Shown: piece by piece, positions 1 through 7,479 of the stretch
How the letters are laid out: each line of letters begins with the position of its first letter
How positions within the stretch are numbered: position 1 is the stretch's first letter
Source: Flavobacteriaceae bacterium UBA5079
GTDB taxonomy: Bacteria > Bacteroidota > Bacteroidia > Flavobacteriales > Flavobacteriaceae
Reading direction: 5' to 3'
DNA length: 7,940 bases
NCBI GenBank assembly: GCA_002414705.1
Contig: DIAL01000067.1
Coordinates: 30,142-38,081 of the forward strand
The notes under the pieces: model-generated
What the model was told of the DNA's origin: nothing
What the model saw: only the letters and a program-made list of their open reading frames with translations
The model's database searches: none
Made by a program: the position numbers and the translations under genes

Positions 1-2706
1 TACTTGTAAAAGCATTTTGGACTTGTAATTGCCATCGTTTAATTTTTTGTAAATTTTAATCATGGCAATTTTAATAATATCAGCAGCAGATCCTTGTATA
101 GGTGCATTTACTGCATTTCGTTCGGCTGCACCACGAACAACAGCATTTCTAGAATTAATATCTTTTAAATATCTGCGTCTGCCTAAAACGGTTTGCACAT
201 ACCCATGATCGCGAGCAAAATCGACTTGCGTTCCCATATACCGTTTCAGCTTTGGGTAGGTTTCATAATAGGTGTCAATCAATTCTTTGGCTTCAGTTCT
301 GTTTAAATCCGTTTGATTGCTTAAACCAAAAGCCGACACACCATATATAATTCCAAAATTGACCGTTTTAGCGTTGCTTCGCTGTTCGCGAGTGACTTCA
401 TCAAGCGGTACATTGAAAACTTTAGAAGCGGTTGATGCATGAATATCTTCACCATTTTTAAAGGCTTCAATCATGGTCTCTTCTTCGCTTAAAGCAGCTA
501 TAATGCGCAGTTCAATTTGGCTGTAATCGGCAGCTAATAAGGTGTATTCCTTGTTTCTTGGCACGAATGCCTTTCTTACTTGTCGTCCACGTTCGGTACG
601 AATTGGAATATTCTGTAGATTCGGATTGTTACTACTCAATCTGCCAGTAGCTGCAACGGTTTGCATATAATCCGTATGTACGCGTCCTGTAGATGGTTCC
701 ACTTGAAGTGGTAAGGCATCTACATAGGTGCTTTTTAATTTTGAAAGCCCACGGAAATCTAAAATACTCTGAATAATTTCATGGTCTTTGGCTAAATAAC
801 TCAAAATTTCTTCACCTGTAGCATATTGACCTGTTTTGGTTTTTTTGGGTTTTGCTACCAATTTCATTTTATCAAATAAAATATCGCCTAACTGTTTTGG
901 TGAGGCGATGTTAAATTCTTCACCAGCTTCGGTGTATATTTTTTGTTCCAAATCGGCAATATCTGAATTCAGTTGATCGGATAAGGAATTTAAAAAATCG
1001 GTATCTAAATTTATGCCTTCTAATTCCATCGCAGCTAAAACGCGAAGCAGTGGAATTTCAATATCATCAAATAATTTTTGGGTATTGGCTTCGCCGAGTT
1101 CATTGGTGAAAAGTTCTTTTAATTGCAGGGTAATATCAGCATCTTCAACCGCATATTCCGTTTGAGTTTCCAAAGGCACATCTCGCATGCTTTTCTGGTT
1201 TTTACCTTTCTTACCAATAAGTGTTTCTATAGAAATAGGTGAATAATTCAAATAGGTTTCAGCTAAAACATCCATATTATGTCGCATATCTGGATTTATT
1301 AGATAATGTGCCAACATGGTATCAAACAATTTACCTTTTACCATAATATTATATTTGGCAAGAACTTTAATATCATACTTTAAATTCTGACCAATTTTTT
1401 CAATGGCTTCATTCTCGAAAAATGGACGTAAGGCTTCAAGCAATTCTTGTGCTTCGTCTTTGTTCTCTGAAAATGGTAGATAAAATCCTTTGCCAATTTC
1501 CCATGAAAACGCAATACCAACGAGTTCGGCTGTTAGCGGATTGAGGCCAGTTGTTTCGGTATCAAAACAAACCGATTTCTGATTCATCAAATTTGTTATG
1601 AATAATTTAGTTGCCATGCCAGGCGAAATACTTTGATAAAAATGCGATGTGGTTTCAGCTGTTTTTCTGGTAAATTCGTTAGTTGTTTCCGTTTCAGAAA
1701 CACTTGAAGGATCGCCTCCAAAGAGCGAAAATTGTCCAGCTCCAGCGGAAGCTGATTCTTTGGGTGTCACTTTATTTTCTGGCGTTGCTGTTGTTGGTTC
1801 TATGGCAATGTCATCCGATTGAACCGCAAAGGTTTTTACAAAATTATCAATTAATCGTCTGAACTCTAATTCTTGAAAAATTTCTGTGACTTTGGCAACA
1901 TCTGGCTGGTCTAGTTCAAAATCTTTCGCATCAAATGTTACAGGAACATCTAACATAATAGTTGCGAGTTTTTTAGAAAGTAAGCCCAATTCTTTAGCAC
2001 CTTCCACTTTTTCTTTCATTTTACCTTTTAGCTCATGGGTATTTGCCAAAAGACCTTCCATGCTACCATAGGCTTTAATAAATTTTTTAGCGGTTTTTTC
2101 ACCAACACCTGGTAACCCTGGGATATTATCAGACGCATCACCCATCATTCCTAAAAAGTCAATCACTTGTTCGGGACGCTCGACTTCAAATTTTTTCTGA
2201 ACTTCAGGAATTCCCCAAACTTCATAACCACCACCAAAGGATTTTGGTCGGTACATAAAAATATTTTCGGAAACTAATTGGGCAAAATCCTTATCAGGTG
2301 TTACCATAAAGGTTTGATAGCCTTCTTTTTCAGCTTGTTTGGAAAGCGTTCCTATAACGTCATCGGCTTCAAAACCTTCTTTTACCATAATAGGAATGTG
2401 CATGGCTTTTAAAATTTCCAAAATATAAGGAATAGCCACTTTAATGCCTTCTGGCGTTTCATCACGATTGGCTTTGTAGGCTTCAAACATTTCCACACGA
2501 TCTGCACTTCCGCCTTTATCAAAACAAACCGCTAAATGATCTGGTCGTTCGCGCTTAATGACGTCTAAAAGAGAATTCATAAAACCCATAATAGCCGACG
2601 TATCGGTTCCTTTGGAATTGATTCGAGGGTTTTTTATAAACGCATAATAGCCACGGAAAATTAAGGCATAAGCGTCAACTAGAAAAAGACGTTTTTGATC
2701 TGACAT
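1..2706 (-). CDS. polA: DNA polymerase I, partial (C-terminal end beyond window)
   Basis: This is a family A DNA polymerase for Okazaki-fragment maturation and repair synthesis; 902 residues are visible. The N-terminal 5'-3' exonuclease/flap domain (about 1-290) carries VDAYALIFR (D11), EADDVIGTL (D115, D116) and GDASDNIPG (D190, D193) with a helix-hairpin-helix. A low-complexity linker (about 294-360) follows. The 3'-5' exonuclease domain keeps DTETTG (D382, E384), NLKYD (D445) and YAVEDAD (Y518, D522), so proofreading should be active. The polymerase domain has motif A DYSQIELR (D727) and motif B from K780 to Y788, with F784 at the position of E. coli F762. The reading frame runs off the window after MLLQV, exactly where the motif C HDE should come, so the gene is cut by the window and not broken. 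E. coli Pol I has 928 residues; about 45 more are expected here. The ATG at 2706 gives the usual MSDQKRLFLVDAYA start. There is no Shine-Dalgarno, as is typical of Bacteroidota. It is divergent from the isoaspartyl peptidase gene. Confidence 0.97.
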   Translation of the reverse strand, partial: MSDQKRLFLVDAYALIFRGYYAFIKNPRINSKGTDTSAIMGFMNSLLDVIKRERPDHLAVCFDKGGSADRVEMFEAYKANRDETPEGIKVAIPYILEILKAMHIPIMVKEGFEADDVIGTLSKQAEKEGYQTFMVTPDKDFAQLVSENIFMYRPKSFGGGYEVWGIPEVQKKFEVERPEQVIDFLGMMGDASDNIPGLPGVGEKTAKKFIKAYGSMEGLLANTHELKGKMKEKVEGAKELGLLSKKLATIMLDVPVTFDAKDFELDQPDVAKVTEIFQELEFRRLIDNFVKTFAVQSDDIAIEPTTATPENKVTPKESASAGAGQFSLFGGDPSSVSETETTNEFTRKTAETTSHFYQSISPGMATKLFITNLMNQKSVCFDTETTGLNPLTAELVGIAFSWEIGKGFYLPFSENKDEAQELLEALRPFFENEAIEKIGQNLKYDIKVLAKYNIMVKGKLFDTMLAHYLINPDMRHNMDVLAETYLNYSPISIETLIGKKGKNQKSMRDVPLETQTEYAVEDADITLQLKELFTNELGEANTQKLFDDIEIPLLRVLAAMELEGINLDTDFLNSLSDQLNSDIADLEQKIYTEAGEEFNIASPKQLGDILFDKMKLVAKPKKTKTGQYATGEEILSYLAKDHEIIQSILDFRGLSKLKSTYVDALPLQVEPSTGRVHTDYMQTVAATGRLSSNNPNLQNIPIRTERGRQVRKAFVPRNKEYTLLAADYSQIELRIIAALSEEETMIEAFKNGEDIHASTASKVFNVPLDEVTREQRSNAKTVNFGIIYGVSAFGLSNQTDLNRTEAKELIDTYYETYPKLKRYMGTQVDFARDHGYVQTVLGRRRYLKDINSRNAVVRGAAERNAVNAPIQGSAADIIKIAMIKIYKKLNDGNYKSKMLLQV

Positions 2707-2807
2707 TGGTTTGTTTTTGTAAGAACATCAAATCTACAAAAAGTTATGCTTTTTTATACGGCATTTCATTTTCTATTTGTAATTTCCCAAAGTTAAAAAA
2801 CATATAG
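2707..2807. promoter_or_regulatory. Divergent spacer polA / isoaspartyl peptidase
   Basis: This 101-base AT-rich spacer must hold the promoters of both flanking genes. On the minus strand, facing polA, two octamers match the Bacteroidota -7 consensus TAnnTTTG: TAGATTTG (2736 to 2729, about 22 bases before the polA start) and TAACTTTG (2795 to 2788). Neither has a TTG -33 box at the usual spacing of about 19-21; the second has one 25 bases upstream. On the plus strand I see only a degenerate TATTTG at 2774-2779. The polA promoter is therefore a candidate, and that of the peptidase gene is unresolved. Confidence 0.35.
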
Positions 2808-3737
2808 ATGAATACATTTTCAATAGCCATACATGGTGGAGCAGGAACGTTGGTAAAAGGGATGATGACACCCGAACTAGAATGGCAATACAAACAGGCT
2901 TTAAAAGCTGCTTTGGATGCTGGTTATGACGTATTAGAGTCTGGAGGAACTGCAGTTGATGCTGTAGAAAAGTCGGTTATGATTTTGGAGAATTCGCATT
3001 TATTCAATGCAGGAAAAGGGAGTGTTTTTACTGCTGAAGAAACCCACGAAATGGATGCGTGCATTATGGACGGAAAGACCTTGAACGCAGGTGCAGTGAG
3101 TTTAATTTCGGGCATTAAAAATCCGATTAGTCTAGCAAAAGATGTCATGGAGAAAAGTGAGCATGTGTTTTTAGCAGGCGAAGGTGCTATGCGTTTTGCC
3201 AAAGAATTGGATTATAAATTAGAAGATGACAGCTATTTTTATGACGACTTTAGACATAAACAATGGTTGGAAATCAAAGATACAGATAGTTTTCAATTAG
3301 ACCATGCCAAAAAGAAAGACTCTAAATTCGGAACCGTTGGAGCAGTAGCCTGCGATAAAAATGGAAACATTGCAGCAGCAACATCTACAGGTGGTATGAC
3401 CAATAAAAAATGGGGACGCGTAGGCGATAGTCCTATGGTTGGTGCTGGGAATTATGCCAATAACAAAACCTGTGCGATTTCCTGTACGGGAAGTGGTGAG
3501 TTTTTTATTCGTGGTGTGGTGGCTTATGATGTGGCCTGTTTAATAGAACATAAAAATATGAGTCTGCAAGATGCTTCAAACGAAGTCATCAACAAACGTA
3601 TTTTGGAATTAGGTGGCGATGGTGGCTTAATTGCCGTTGATGCCAAAGGAAATATTGCTATGCCGTTTAATACGGAAGGGATGTATCGTGGGCAAAAATC
3701 ATCTTTAGGTGTTGATGAAATTTCTATTTATAAATAA
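2808..3737 (+). CDS. iaaA: Isoaspartyl peptidase / plant-type L-asparaginase (Ntn hydrolase)
   Basis: This hydrolyses beta-aspartyl (isoaspartyl) dipeptides and, in many homologues, L-asparagine. The 309-residue precursor has the normal family length. It opens with FSIAIHGGAG (4-13) and contains GGTAVDAVEKSV (46-57) and FNAGKGSVFT (66-75). Autocleavage is expected between G175 and T176 in KFGTVGAV, giving an alpha chain of about 175 residues and a beta chain of 134 with T176 as the N-terminal nucleophile. Other expected active-site residues are present: T194 in STGG, R204 and D207 in GRVGDSP, and T227-G228 in CTGSGE. No signal peptide is seen, so it should be cytoplasmic. The start is firm because an in-frame TAG (2805-2807) directly precedes the ATG. 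It lies convergent to cyanophycinase and next to cyanophycin synthetase, which suggests that its physiological substrate is beta-Asp-Arg from cyanophycin breakdown. That role is inferred; a housekeeping role in isoaspartyl-peptide turnover is the alternative. Confidence 0.93.
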   Translation: MNTFSIAIHGGAGTLVKGMMTPELEWQYKQALKAALDAGYDVLESGGTAVDAVEKSVMILENSHLFNAGKGSVFTAEETHEMDACIMDGKTLNAGAVSLISGIKNPISLAKDVMEKSEHVFLAGEGAMRFAKELDYKLEDDSYFYDDFRHKQWLEIKDTDSFQLDHAKKKDSKFGTVGAVACDKNGNIAAATSTGGMTNKKWGRVGDSPMVGAGNYANNKTCAISCTGSGEFFIRGVVAYDVACLIEHKNMSLQDASNEVINKRILELGGDGGLIAVDAKGNIAMPFNTEGMYRGQKSSLGVDEISIYK

Positions 3738-3742
3738 GAAAA

Positions 3743-3760
3743 TCCCTTCGTAAAAAGGGA
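3743..3760. terminator. Intrinsic-terminator-like hairpin between convergent genes
   Basis: TCCCTT (3743-3748) and AAGGGA (3755-3760) form a perfect 6-bp stem with a 6-base loop, starting five bases after the peptidase stop codon. On the plus strand the stem is followed by CC and then a pyrimidine run (CTCTTTT). On the minus strand it is followed directly by TTTTCTT. It could therefore stop transcription from both sides, serving the peptidase gene and, 86 bases past its stop codon, cphB. The stem is short, so strength is uncertain. Confidence 0.6.
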
Positions 3761-3784
3761 CCTCTTTTATGTTTGATTTATGTT

Positions 3785-3846
3785 ACTTCGCCTGCCTGTC
3801 AACAGGTAGGAGTGTTCCGAGTTTTTACTGGGAATGTATCGAGAAC
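3785..3846. repeat. Two-hairpin palindromic intergenic element (REP-like)
   Basis: The first palindrome is CCTGCCTGT (3791-3799) with ACAGGTAGG (3802-3810), nine matching positions including one G-T wobble, which would fold with a TCAA tetraloop. The second is GTTCCGA (3814-3820) with TCGAGAAC (3839-3846), a 7-bp stem with one bulged A and an 18-base loop. The block is more GC-rich than its surroundings and ends on the last base of the cphB stop codon. Its look resembles dispersed palindromic elements in flavobacterial spacers, but this is recollection. Only one copy is in the window, so its repeat status is unproven. It could also act as an mRNA 3'-end stabiliser for cphB. Confidence 0.5.
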
Positions 3847-4715
3847 TAAATAAAAGGTGCTTCAATAGGTAAAACTTTTACTTGGCGTTTGCTAATGTCG
3901 TATTGGTCGCCATTAGAAAGTACATGGACGGTTAAATTTGCCATTGTCATAGGTGTTCCTGCTTCTAATACTCTTTCGTTATTATGCGTTAGATTCTTCC
4001 CGTCAAAAACTATCACCATTCCAGATCCAATAACGGTACAGGTATTTCCGTTTATAATAATCATTCCGGTATCTTCGGCTAAACCAAAACCTATTAAGGT
4101 TGGAAATTTGGCAACAGCTTCAGAAATACGTCCAAAACGACCACGTTGAATAAAATGTGTATCAATTATCAATTCAGGAATTAAACCTAATCCTTTTCGC
4201 ATTTTCACAGCACCTTTTAAAAAGGCTTTAGCAGCACTACCACCAGAAACCATTTCTTCTGCCATCATCATGGCACCTGCACTGGTTCCAGCAATTACAA
4301 ATCCAGCATCCGTTTTGTAACGTTCTAATAAAATATTATGAATTGTTGAGCCACCAATATATTTAGATATTTTAGACTGATCGCCTCCTGAAAACATGAT
4401 ACAGTCGGCAGTTTCAATATGCTTAATAAAATCTGCTTTTTCAGAATCTTCTTGGGATCTGATATCTAAAACCGTAACATTATTACAGCCTAAAGTAGCA
4501 AAAGCGGTTAAATAATTTTCGCCAACTTCTATAGGAATACTTGATGCCGTTGGAATAACAATAATTTTGGCATTTGGTCCTCCAGCTTCTTCAACAACAT
4601 GGGCTAGAATACCTTCTTCAATATAATCGAGTCTGTGAATTTCATCATCTTCAAATCCTTTATCTTCATTTCCACCAATAGGAATTAGTGTCCCTTTTAC
4701 TTGTAGCATACTCAT
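3846..4715 (-). CDS. cphB: Cyanophycinase (peptidase family S51)
   Basis: This serine exopeptidase cuts cyanophycin into beta-Asp-Arg dipeptides. The 289 residues match the length of cytoplasmic CphB enzymes, and no signal peptide is seen. Motifs are LIPIGGNEDK (10-19), IIVIPTASS (51-59), FSGGDQ (108-113), the nucleophile elbow GTSAGA with S145, DTHFIQRGRFGR (185-196) with H187, and LAED with E214. The spacing of S145, H187 and E214 is the same as the Ser132/His174/Glu201 triad of the Synechocystis enzyme as I recall it. R191, R193 and R196 fit the arginines lining its substrate pocket, while T186 stands where that enzyme has Gln. The ATG at 4715 is taken as the start; a second ATG two codons later (4709) is possible. 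It is divergent from cphA and convergent with the isoaspartyl peptidase, fitting polymer mobilisation. The stop codon TAG overlaps the end of a palindromic element. Confidence 0.95.
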   Translation of the reverse strand: MSMLQVKGTLIPIGGNEDKGFEDDEIHRLDYIEEGILAHVVEEAGGPNAKIIVIPTASSIPIEVGENYLTAFATLGCNNVTVLDIRSQEDSEKADFIKHIETADCIMFSGGDQSKISKYIGGSTIHNILLERYKTDAGFVIAGTSAGAMMMAEEMVSGGSAAKAFLKGAVKMRKGLGLIPELIIDTHFIQRGRFGRISEAVAKFPTLIGFGLAEDTGMIIINGNTCTVIGSGMVIVFDGKNLTHNNERVLEAGTPMTMANLTVHVLSNGDQYDISKRQVKVLPIEAPFI

Positions 4716-4828
4716 TAATTTGCTGTTATATTATGATTATACAAAATCAGATTGCAAAACTAAACTTATTTAGTTAAAAAATTCTATATTTATCACTATT
4801 CATTTTCCAACCTAAAATAACACTTTAC
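4716..4828. promoter_or_regulatory. Divergent cphB/cphA control region
   Basis: This 113-base, very AT-rich spacer lies between the starts of the depolymerase and synthetase genes. On the minus strand TAGTTTTG (4762 to 4755) is a full match to the Bacteroidota -7 box TAnnTTTG and would give cphB a leader of roughly 33 bases. No TTG -33 box stands at the usual distance. On the plus strand TATATTTA (4785-4792) is one base off the consensus and would give cphA a leader of roughly 30 bases, again without a clear -33 box. Neither start codon has a Shine-Dalgarno. The weak -33 boxes suggest either activator dependence or misplaced calls. Confidence 0.35.
4758..4775. promoter_or_regulatory. Inverted repeat, candidate operator
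   Basis: AACTAAA (4758-4764) and TTTAGTT (4769-4775) form a perfect inverted repeat with a 4-base CTTA spacer. It overlaps the upstream half of the candidate cphB -7 box and lies just upstream of the candidate cphA -7 box. Such a position suits a dimeric regulator acting on both genes. In DNA this AT-rich, a 7-bp palindrome can occur by chance, so confidence is low. Confidence 0.3.
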
Positions 4829-7474
4829 ATGAAAATAAGAGAAATCAATGCTATGAGAGGGCCAAATTTTTGGTCTGTACGTCGTCATAAATTAATAGTT
4901 ATGGTTTTAGACCTTCAAGAAATGGAGGAAAGACCATCCAATAAAATTGATGGTTTTTATGAACGACTAACGGCTATGTTTCCAACCATGTACGAACACC
5001 GGTGTTCGGTTGGTGAAGCTGGTGGCTTTTTTCAACGTGTAAAAGAAGGCACTTGGATGGGTCATATAATCGAGCACATTGCGCTGGAAATTCAAACGCT
5101 TGCTGGAATGGATGTTGGCTTTGGTAGAACACGAGGCTATGGTGAAGATGGTGTTTATAGCGTTGTTTTTGCTTATATGGAAGAGTCAGTTGGGCGCTTT
5201 GCTGCACAAGCTTCGGTTGATATTTGTGAGGCATTAATTGCTGGCAAAGATTATGATTTGACTGATGATATTCAAAAGATGCGTGAATTACGTGAAAATG
5301 AACGTTTAGGGCCAAGTACGGGTTCTATTGTAGAAGAAGCGGAAGCACGCGGTATTCCTTGGATTCGTTTAAATAAATATTCCTTGTGTCAACTAGGTTA
5401 TGGTGCGAATCAAAAACGTATTCAAGCAACCGTAACTTCGGAAACAAGCAGTATAGGTGTGGAGTTGGCATGTGATAAAGAAGATACCAAATTTCTTTTA
5501 GAACAGGCTGAAGTTGAGGTGCCAAGAGGTGATATTATTCGTCGAGAAAGTAGTTTGGAAGATGCTTGCCGTTATGTTGGATACCCTTTAGTTATCAAGC
5601 CAGTTGATGGCAATCATGGTCGTGGAATTTCTGTGGATATTCAAAATTATGAGGATGCATTAGTGGCTTTTCATCATGCTAAAGACAGTTCTAAAAGTGG
5701 CGCTATTATCGTTGAAAAATTTATTACGGGTGAAGATTACCGATTATTAGTCATAAATAATAAATTGGTTGCTGCTGCCAAACGGACTCCTGCACATGTA
5801 ATTGGTGATGGTCAATCTACCGTTCAAGAATTGGTAGATAAAGTTAATGAAGATCCAAGACGTGGTTATGGTCATGAAAATGTATTAACACAAATCACAA
5901 TAAACGATTTAACAAAAACCATTATTAAGGACGCTGGCTATACGGTAGATTCCGTAATTCCTGCAGATGAAATTCTCATCTTAAAGGATACAGCTAATTT
6001 AAGCACAGGCGGAACTGCAGAAGATGTAACAGATATTGTGCATCCTGCAAATGTGAGTATGGCAGAACGTATTTCAAAAATAATAGATTTAGATATCTGT
6101 GGTATTGACATCATGACAACAGATATTACGCAACCCATTTCCGATACTGGAGGTGCTGTTTTAGAAGTTAATGCTGGTCCAGGATTTAGAATGCATTTAG
6201 CGCCAACAAAAGGGTTGCCGCGAAATGTAGCTGGTCATGTAATTGATAAATTGTTCCCGAATCCAGGTGATACTGGACGTATTCCAATTATTGCCATTAC
6301 GGGAACCAATGGTAAAACAACTACCACACGTTTAATGGCGCATATTGCCAAAATGAAAGGTTATCGCGTTGGTTATACTACAAGTGATGGTGTGTATATT
6401 CAAAACAGATTACTCATGACAGGTGATTGCACAGGTCCTGCAAGTGCAGAATTTGTATTGAAAGATCCTACGGTTAATTTTGCTGTTTTAGAATGTGCTA
6501 GAGGTGGTTTATTGCGTGCTGGACTTGGGTTTAAAAAATGTAACGTTGGTATTGTTACCAATGTTGCAGCTGATCATTTAGGACTGAAAGGAATTCATAC
6601 CATTGAACAATTAGCTAAAGCGAAAGGTGTTATTCCTGAAACGGTTTTACCAGATGGTTACGCTATTTTAAATGCAGATGATGACTTGGTTTATGATATG
6701 CGCAGAACCGTAAATTGTAACGTTGCTTTGTTTTCTATGGATGAAAATAATCCACGCATAAAAGCCATGCAACGCTTAAATGGAATTACCGCTATTTATG
6801 AAAACGGCTATGTAACTATATGTCGTGGCGAATGGAAAATGCGTATTATGAAAGCTGAAAATATACCATTAACCTATGGCGGAAAAGCACCATTTATGAT
6901 TCAGAATGTGTTAGCAGCTATTTTAGGAGCCCACGTTCAAGGTATTAGTATTGAAGATATGAAAGCTGGTTTAGAAACCTTTATTCCATCAGCAACTCAA
7001 ACACCTGGTCGTCTGAATTTATTCGAATTTAAAAACTTCACAATACTATTAGATTACGCACATAATCCAGCTGGAATGCTGGCTTTAAAGAAATTTACGG
7101 ATACCATGGAGTGTTCTGTAAAAGTAGGAATTATTGCAGGAGTAGGTGATAGGCGTGATGAAGATACCAATCAAATAGGAAGTATTGCTGCTGATATGTT
7201 TGATGAAATAATTATTCGTCAAGATAAGCGCCTTCGCGGAAGAACAGAGGAAGAATTGATCAAGCTGTTAAATGATGGTATTCAGTCAAAAGATAAAAAT
7301 AAGAAAACAACTATAATTCCTTCTGAAAAAGAAGCTATAACGTATGCGGTAAATAATGCGGTTAAGGATTCCTTAATTATTTTATGTAGTGATGTGATTC
7401 CGGATGCTTTGGAGCTGGTTCAGAAGTTTAAAGAGCAGGATGCCAAAGGTGAACCTTTTAATGTCAATGCATAA
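4829..7474 (+). CDS. cphA: Cyanophycin synthetase
   Basis: This builds multi-L-arginyl-poly-L-aspartate by ATP-dependent addition of Asp to the backbone and Arg to its side chains, acting in the cytoplasm. At 881 residues it has the usual CphA1 length and three-part layout. The N-domain (about 1-160) carries GHIIEHIALE with H79, E82 and H83, the HxxEH motif linked to primer-making peptidase activity. The ATP-grasp domain (about 165-480) shows VIKP (K257), GNHGRG (261-266), IIVEKFITGEDYR (293-305) and the metal-binding LEVNAGPG (E446, N448). The Mur-ligase-like domain (about 485-881) has the P-loop TGTNGKTTTT (K496), ECARGGLLRAGLG (555-567), TNVAADHLG (577-585), DYAHNP (742-747) and GVGDRRDED (771-779). 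All catalytic signatures are intact. The ATG at 4829 gives the family's typical MKIREINAMRGPN start; there is no Shine-Dalgarno. It is divergent from cphB and followed five bases later by an aldehyde dehydrogenase gene, probably on the same transcript. Confidence 0.97.
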   Translation: MKIREINAMRGPNFWSVRRHKLIVMVLDLQEMEERPSNKIDGFYERLTAMFPTMYEHRCSVGEAGGFFQRVKEGTWMGHIIEHIALEIQTLAGMDVGFGRTRGYGEDGVYSVVFAYMEESVGRFAAQASVDICEALIAGKDYDLTDDIQKMRELRENERLGPSTGSIVEEAEARGIPWIRLNKYSLCQLGYGANQKRIQATVTSETSSIGVELACDKEDTKFLLEQAEVEVPRGDIIRRESSLEDACRYVGYPLVIKPVDGNHGRGISVDIQNYEDALVAFHHAKDSSKSGAIIVEKFITGEDYRLLVINNKLVAAAKRTPAHVIGDGQSTVQELVDKVNEDPRRGYGHENVLTQITINDLTKTIIKDAGYTVDSVIPADEILILKDTANLSTGGTAEDVTDIVHPANVSMAERISKIIDLDICGIDIMTTDITQPISDTGGAVLEVNAGPGFRMHLAPTKGLPRNVAGHVIDKLFPNPGDTGRIPIIAITGTNGKTTTTRLMAHIAKMKGYRVGYTTSDGVYIQNRLLMTGDCTGPASAEFVLKDPTVNFAVLECARGGLLRAGLGFKKCNVGIVTNVAADHLGLKGIHTIEQLAKAKGVIPETVLPDGYAILNADDDLVYDMRRTVNCNVALFSMDENNPRIKAMQRLNGITAIYENGYVTICRGEWKMRIMKAENIPLTYGGKAPFMIQNVLAAILGAHVQGISIEDMKAGLETFIPSATQTPGRLNLFEFKNFTILLDYAHNPAGMLALKKFTDTMECSVKVGIIAGVGDRRDEDTNQIGSIAADMFDEIIIRQDKRLRGRTEEELIKLLNDGIQSKDKNKKTTIIPSEKEAITYAVNNAVKDSLIILCSDVIPDALELVQKFKEQDAKGEPFNVNA

Positions 7475-7479
7475 TTAAT

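Noticed and set aside
1..3. Possible truncation of polA before the HDE motif
   Set aside because: The frame is still open at the first base of the window and stops exactly where HDE should follow, so this is the window edge and not a damaged gene.
1886..2071. Short plus-strand open frame inside polA
   Set aside because: It is antisense to the conserved flap-nuclease/linker part of polA and has Ser/Phe-rich shadow composition.
3738..3845. A small gene or structured RNA in the convergent spacer
   Set aside because: No credible start and open frame is present, and the palindromes are explained by a terminator hairpin and a REP-like element.
3889..4149. 86-codon plus-strand open frame inside cphB
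   Set aside because: It is antisense to the conserved C-terminal part of cyanophycinase, with no start context or domain of its own.
4736..4741. TATAAT on the minus strand as a sigma-70-type -10 box for cphB
   Set aside because: No -35 partner is present at about 17 bases, and Bacteroidota use TAnnTTTG/TTG promoters; such hexamers are common by chance in this AT-rich spacer.
4974..5525. Two open frames on the minus strand (4974-5315 and 5325-5525) inside cphA
   Set aside because: They lie antisense within a well-conserved cphA, are rich in His/Gln/Leu from reverse reading of its codons, and match no family I recognise.
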